Positions 14,601 to 17,881 of a DNA stretch of 17,881 bases are shown here, piece by piece. The stretch is from Candidatus Hydrogenedentota bacterium (GTDB lineage: Bacteria > Hydrogenedentota > Hydrogenedentia > Hydrogenedentales > JAGMZX01): assembly GCA_029556545.1 (NCBI GenBank), contig JAKQEQ010000178.1, positions 1 to 17,881 of the forward strand, in the 5' to 3' direction. The notes below the pieces were generated by a model that saw only the letters and a program-made list of their open reading frames with translations, had not been told where the DNA came from and did no database searches. Both the position numbers and the translations under genes were made by a program. Each line of letters begins with the position of its first letter. Positions within the stretch are counted from its first letter, which is position 1.

Positions 14601-17520
14601 AACCCGCCGCGCCATCGTGGAGCTGGTGCGCGAGATCGTCGCAAAGGTCAAAGCCTACCTCTACTCGGAATTTCCGGCCTTGCGCGGGATGGAACTTTCC
14701 GCCGAGGACATCCACGCCATCGCGGTGCGGTCGCTCCAGCACGGTGCCGAGATGGACCGGCGCGCGCGGTTCGCCGAGTCGGGCGGCACCCCAGAGCTGG
14801 ACGAGATCAAGGCGGCAAAAGAACTATCCAAGCGCGTGCGCGACGTGTACCGCAAGGCTTACGACAAGGTTGCGTCGGTGTCTGACCAGATGGACCGCGA
14901 GCAACTCACGGCGGCGGCTATGTCGGCCGGCCTGGACGAAGCTGAGGCGCGCGGACTGGTAGACCGGTTCCGCAAATTCCAGGGAGACGCCAAGGCCGCA
15001 GCCGATGCCCACGAGTCCGAAGTGGCGCTCAACCGGTACCGCGCCACCCTGAACGCCGTTCGCCTCCACGAAGGCATGAGGATCATCCTCGGGTTCAAGG
15101 GGCGCGAAGCTGAAGGCGCGCTGGCGCTTGACGGCGGATCAGAGCACAACCGGTTCGGCGCGCGTGCGAGCGCGGACTACTGGCGCCGCTCCTGGAAAGA
15201 CATCCTGCAGAACGGCGCGGCCCAGGAGATGCACAAGGCTGGACTCTGGAAGCTCGCGCGGCGCAAGGAGTTCTCGCGCAACATCATCAATGCGCTCTAT
15301 GACGTGCAGACGAACACGACGGAGAACCTCGGGAAGACCTACACCAAGGATCATCTGGCCGTCGCGAAGATCATGGAGAAGTACCAGCGCATCGGCTTGA
15401 TGGAGATGAAGCGTCACGGAGTCGACATCGGCCAGCTCGAAGGCCGTATGCTCCACCAGGATCATGACGCATGGGCCTTGCGCAACTTCGCGAACAACGC
15501 GCGCACTGGCGCAACCCGTTCAGCGATTCGAGGCTTGTTCCCGTCTAAGAAGCGGATCAACATCGGCGACCCCAGGCATCGTGAGGCGTGGATCGACTTC
15601 GTGATGCCTCTGCTCGAGGAAAAGACCTACGACGGGCGCGTGGTGGACCGCGAATACCTTGCGGGCGTCTACGACCTCCTTGCGGGTTTCAAGGAGCCAT
15701 CGCAAGACGCCGACCTCCTGGGTGGGCGCTACGGGCCCGGAGGTGTGAAGGGCGAAGCCGAACGGCGCTCAGGCATGGCGCGCAACTTGAAATTCAAGGG
15801 GCCGGACGAGTGGGCGGCGTACCAACAGCGGTGCGGAAACCCCGACTTCATGTCGAACTTCATGGGCGAACTGGACGGAATGGCGCGCTCCATCGGAATG
15901 ATGCGGGTCTACGGGCCGGGTGGCGAGTTCACGCGCCAGATGATGCACCAGGCCGTCGGGCACCAACTGAGCGGCGTATCGGCGCTGAAGTGGCAGAACT
16001 CCAGGAAGGACCGCGAAACGTCGCTGGCCGTGCTGAACGGCTCCGTGAATATCCCGGCGTCCGAGGTGATCGCGAACGTGGCCACGAACACGCGAAACAT
16101 CTTCAAGGCTTCCATTCTGGGCGGGGCGATCCTCTCGCAGACCGGTGACTTCGTAAACGTCGGGAAGGCCCGCGCCCTGCGGTTCAATCGCGGCATTGGC
16201 GGGGTGTACGGGGAGACGCTTTCGCACGTGCGCGACTTCATGCGGACGATCAAGCCTGGAGCCGCGCAGAAGGCCGTCATTGAGGCGTTCGGCGCGGACA
16301 TCGACGCAACGATCGGCGGGCTCTTGCGCGAGGTCGAGAGCGGCGACTCCAGGGGCTTCACGTCGCGTCTGGTCGAAAAGGTCTACCAGTACCAGGGCGC
16401 AACCTGGCTCAATCGCCACAACCGGCAGGCGGCGGCGCTGGGGATGTCGAATTGGCTCGGGAGCGAATCGCGGCGCGGCTGGAATGAGATCGAGCCGACG
16501 ACGCGCGAATTCCTGCAGGAGCACCGATTCACAGAAGCCGACTGGGAGTTGATCCGCCGCGGCGAGATGATCGCGGACGACGGGCGAAGCTACCTCACCC
16601 CGGAAAGCGTCGCGGCGCTGTCGGATGAGGCGATCGCCGACCATCTGCGCGCCACCGGAAGCCAGGCGACAGAGCGCCACGTTGCGGCCTGGCGCGTGGA
16701 CACGGCCAACCATATTTCGGCGATGATGACGGACTACGTTTCCCAGGCGCTGAAAGAGCCGTCGATCCGCTCGCGCATGGTCACCACGGGCGGAACTCAG
16801 GCGGGGACATGGTCGGGCGAACTGGTCCGCTCCATGTGGGATGTGAAGTCCTTCATGGTCTCGCAGGTCCAAAATGAGATCCAGACGGAGCGATTCGGGC
16901 GGTCAAGCGACCCTCGGGCGCGGGTCAAGGCGGGGTCGGCATCGCAATATCTCGCCATCGCCAACTACATGGCCGCCATGACGATGGCGGGGTATGTGTC
17001 CTACGTCCTCAAGGGGTGGGCATCCGGCGTAAGTCGTCGCGGACTCCTGGACCAGAACAACGAAGACGACCGGATCTTGTGGTTCGACCTCCCGATCTTC
17101 GACGACCGCGTTCTCTTCGCGTCGATGGCCCAGGGCGGCGCGCTGGGCATCTACGGCGACTTCCTGTTTTCCGATAATGACCGTTTCGGCGGCGGATTCC
17201 TGCAGACGCTTTCTGGCCCGTCCATCGGCAAACTGGAGGACATCTACAAGATTTGGCGCGCCTGGAAGACTGCTGGCGACGACACCGACCCGGAGAAGGC
17301 GGAACGGGAGCGCGGGGCGTTGGCGAACCAAATGGTGCGAATGCTCAAGGGATCCATTCCCGGCTCGAACCTGTGGTACTCGCGCCAGATCTTGGACCGG
17401 TACATCTGGTGGAACATCCAAGAGGCCATCAATCCCGCTGCGCTGGACCGGCTGGAGAAGTCGGCGGCGAAGCGGGGGGATGATTACGTGTTCACCCGCC
17501 CCACAGACGCGCGGAACTGA
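11686..17520 (+). CDS. Giant gp16-like ejection/polyvalent protein with ADP-ribosyltransferase-like and zincin-like domains
   Basis: 1944 residues (T7 gp16 has 1318). Residues 1-105 contain a gp16-type lead (LSQEEAKAYI, then GLTDAQAEMLVTLRRD). Residues 106-226 are Gly/Ala-rich and hydrophobic, possibly membrane-inserting. Residues 226-560 are charged helices. Residues 567-806 are an ADP-ribosyltransferase-like domain (FWNWFGDSKVV, VVYHGS, YFTSSPGEASIYA, GFDGLMF, then GNRGTFDPTNPDIR). Residues 861-950 are zincin-like with HEYGVH at 886-891. Residues 1030-1944 are helical and end with QGGALGIYGDFLF at 1816-1828 and a tail common to large podovirus ejection proteins. AGGAG at 11676-11680 is the ribosome binding site, one base separating it from the previous stop. 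It is probably ejected into the host. Enzyme activities are inferred from motifs. The frame is uninterrupted. Confidence 0.85.
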   Translation: MQTFVDASSYDSPDPQRLPAGFGRGLVASFEETAISGPVFGGYLLNEVRKAGKTGRLLSQEEAKAYIAAEGFADIDVPETGLTDAQAEMLVTLRRDRQEGEDVISRASGVANFVGGVGGGFADPAMGLLNFVPIVGASREAAIIARASARSGALGRLGARAAVGAVEGAVGGVMSAPLTGLVKEGFGDDYTMADTLAEIGTSAIFGGAIQGGTGALADAAAKLADRSSRGWIKKHFGTESLEWKKIEDQDKALREAFAPEKAAEIDDEVVRAADDAEAVVRLEEPAATPERVSQAVRDALGDRPILRAADEGADPFSVSVARAIQASQEAVAADPAGIMPLVKVFDAIAKDRQKGLSVAESIESGALSKMGPTQVEAARVAMEIHDQPERMQRFVSSFVEARKNWNSKIAFEEAIAKVSTLDGPAEKFRAAPEATRQNAEAVASFQEEAGTRINPERVIDADVRAEGGGAPEVAKEIQKAGDPEYRYDARDLKDASEKARKAEAEPVRDDYDAMADEQEEVLRKLLEESGVEAKFAEGKELPESIDIDGVQRSTKDSTGRRLGRTEEEVRNFWNWFGDSKVVDEAGNPLVVYHGSPTPEGITEFSPGGKQGSRLSGDAYGVASYFTSSPGEASIYARDDGAVFPVYVRGEILDVDSKLSEVQSDRVSQLASEVMLPSDKARFAIGREVRSFDDVRDARDFFDAQRKNWEAFGDGMDRAKPEARADGGEYQVEFTNFDADVRIETGEDAFTLFKAIGFDNIAAAGFDGLMFARDGGAKWVVMQRPETNVKSAIGNRGTFDPTNPDIRMAEGATESDLRIQDAAAAIEERFGAGTIETARKAGFEIVAAKDLPEQAQRANVVGVTVGKKSYLAADRMNRQDAAAYFLHEYGVHVGMEGMLGAKGFADIQAKVGDLLSRDPDLQAVVMSLVPTTTKSAHIAEERLAYLVQHMEGVLSGREDWPKGAAWLRVADPETRRAIVELVREIVAKVKAYLYSEFPALRGMELSAEDIHAIAVRSLQHGAEMDRRARFAESGGTPELDEIKAAKELSKRVRDVYRKAYDKVASVSDQMDREQLTAAAMSAGLDEAEARGLVDRFRKFQGDAKAAADAHESEVALNRYRATLNAVRLHEGMRIILGFKGREAEGALALDGGSEHNRFGARASADYWRRSWKDILQNGAAQEMHKAGLWKLARRKEFSRNIINALYDVQTNTTENLGKTYTKDHLAVAKIMEKYQRIGLMEMKRHGVDIGQLEGRMLHQDHDAWALRNFANNARTGATRSAIRGLFPSKKRINIGDPRHREAWIDFVMPLLEEKTYDGRVVDREYLAGVYDLLAGFKEPSQDADLLGGRYGPGGVKGEAERRSGMARNLKFKGPDEWAAYQQRCGNPDFMSNFMGELDGMARSIGMMRVYGPGGEFTRQMMHQAVGHQLSGVSALKWQNSRKDRETSLAVLNGSVNIPASEVIANVATNTRNIFKASILGGAILSQTGDFVNVGKARALRFNRGIGGVYGETLSHVRDFMRTIKPGAAQKAVIEAFGADIDATIGGLLREVESGDSRGFTSRLVEKVYQYQGATWLNRHNRQAAALGMSNWLGSESRRGWNEIEPTTREFLQEHRFTEADWELIRRGEMIADDGRSYLTPESVAALSDEAIADHLRATGSQATERHVAAWRVDTANHISAMMTDYVSQALKEPSIRSRMVTTGGTQAGTWSGELVRSMWDVKSFMVSQVQNEIQTERFGRSSDPRARVKAGSASQYLAIANYMAAMTMAGYVSYVLKGWASGVSRRGLLDQNNEDDRILWFDLPIFDDRVLFASMAQGGALGIYGDFLFSDNDRFGGGFLQTLSGPSIGKLEDIYKIWRAWKTAGDDTDPEKAERERGALANQMVRMLKGSIPGSNLWYSRQILDRYIWWNIQEAINPAALDRLEKSAAKRGDDYVFTRPTDARN
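13384..14103 (+). other. ADP-ribosyltransferase-like domain (polyvalent-protein type) within the giant ejection protein
   Basis: Residues 567-806. The opening FWNWFGDSKVVDEAGNPLVV with YHGS (His593) and the later YFT (Tyr624) match the His and Tyr positions of ADP-ribosyltransferases seen in phage polyvalent proteins. The closing KSAIGNRGTFDPTNPDIR is the linker that usually follows such domains. Third-position GC falls to 110 of 180 codons across 13441-13980, against 15-19 per 20 in blocks sampled outside it. At the usual third catalytic position, near GGAKWVVM (775-782), I see Lys777 and not an obvious Glu, so activity is uncertain. Confidence 0.7.
14266..14535 (+). other. Zincin-like metallopeptidase segment within the giant ejection protein
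   Basis: Residues about 861-950. HEYGVH at 886-891 follows a helix (NRQDAAAYFL) and is followed by VGMEGMLG. Glu939 and Glu940 in AEERLAYLV could supply the third ligand. The spacing is HExxxH and not the classic HExxH; similar HExGVH motifs occur, to my knowledge, in metallopeptidase-like domains of polyvalent phage proteins. A role in processing the giant protein or a host target is possible but unproven. Confidence 0.5.
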
Positions 17521-17544
17521 GTAGATTTTTCGAAGGGGTGAACC

Positions 17545-17881
17545 ATGACCGTCGCGACGCAAGAAACTCTCATCGAATACGCCGGGGATGCATCTTCGAC
17601 GGTCTTTGCCCTGGACTTCCCGTTCGTTGACGCGACGTGCTTGAAGGCCGTCAAGATCGACGGCGCCGGAATCTCTACCCCTGTGACCATCACGGACACC
17701 AACGGCGGGAGCCAGCGGACGGGGTGGGATGTCACAATCTCCGAGCCTGTCGGTATAGGCTACACCCTGCGGATCTACCGGGACACCCCGATGATCCAGC
17801 CGAAGGTCTACACCGAGAACGACCCTTTCCCTGGGCGCTCGCACGAGATTGGCCTGGACCGCCTCACGATGATCGTCCAGG
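17545..17881 (+). CDS. Tail fibre, T7 gp17-like N-terminal anchor (partial, cut by window end)
   Basis: The first 112 residues of a longer protein. It begins MTVATQETLIEYAGDASSTV, then FALDFPFVDATCLKAVKI, and later GYTLRIYRDTP and HEIGLDRLTMIVQ. This is the pattern of the T7 tail fibre N-terminal domain (PF03906), which docks trimeric fibres onto the short tail: a Y..D..S..F..DFPF opening, a G..L.I.R.TP strand and a final L.RL.M helix. A GAAGGGG ribosome binding site at 17532-17538 ends six bases before the ATG. It lies 24 bases after the giant ejection protein, the same order as gp16-gp17 in T7. The receptor-binding part lies beyond the window, so host specificity cannot be assessed. Confidence 0.9.
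   Translation, partial: MTVATQETLIEYAGDASSTVFALDFPFVDATCLKAVKIDGAGISTPVTITDTNGGSQRTGWDVTISEPVGIGYTLRIYRDTPMIQPKVYTENDPFPGRSHEIGLDRLTMIVQ

Noticed and set aside
15769-16872. Antisense open frame of 367 codons
   Set aside because: It lies wholly under the giant ejection protein, has Arg/His-rich composition and no ribosome binding site context. Antisense frames at 5678-6592, 1786-2664 and 16903-17844 were rejected for the same reason.
1-17881. tRNA genes, CRISPR arrays, insertion sequences, integrase or attachment sites
   Set aside because: Reading through found no cloverleaf-like block, regular repeats, transposase or integrase motifs. The window is filled by one colinear structural gene block.

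Overview
The window is a late structural (morphogenesis) module of a short-tailed, podovirus-type phage or prophage. It is GC-rich and tightly packed, and every gene lies on the + strand with gaps of at most about 75 bases. The order matches the T7 virion block: portal, scaffold, major capsid, tail adaptor (gp11-like), tail nozzle (gp12-like), three internal ejection proteins (gp14-, gp15- and gp16-like positions) and a tail fibre with a T7-type N-terminus. Small genes between the main ones give it a BPP-1-like flavour: a Bbp19-like protein after the portal, a short protein between scaffold and capsid, and a putative capsid decoration protein. The host cannot be named. High GC and strong purine-rich ribosome binding sites only suggest a GC-rich bacterium. 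No RNA polymerase, lysis, integrase, tRNA or CRISPR feature is present, so a lytic phage and a prophage cannot be told apart.

Layout. Positions 1-21 are the tail end of an upstream gene. Positions 45-5000 hold head genes: a small unknown gene, portal, Bbp19-like gene, scaffold, a 55-residue GTG-start gene, major capsid, decoration protein, a clear intrinsic terminator at 4779-4807, and a 59-residue unknown gene. Positions 5043-8317 hold the tail adaptor and nozzle. Positions 8328-17520 hold the ejection proteins: 149 residues, 967 residues with a lytic transglycosylase domain, and 1944 residues. Positions 17545-17881 are the start of the tail fibre, cut by the window edge.

The most interesting gene is the 1944-residue protein (11686-17520). 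Its ends look like those of gp16-type ejection proteins. Its middle carries an ADP-ribosyltransferase-like domain of the 'polyvalent protein' type, followed by a zincin-like segment with HEYGVH. The DNA of the ADP-ribosyltransferase domain has clearly lower third-position GC (110 of 180 codons by hand count, about 61 %) than its flanks (about 75-95 % per 20-codon block), as expected for a domain acquired separately.

Working together: portal, scaffold, capsid and decoration protein build the head; adaptor and nozzle close it with a short tail; the fibre finds the host. The ejection proteins would leave the head first, the transglycosylase locally opening peptidoglycan. The giant protein may also carry an enzyme into the host at the very start of infection, a possible podovirus counterpart to the injected Alt ADP-ribosyltransferase of T4. 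That last point is inference.
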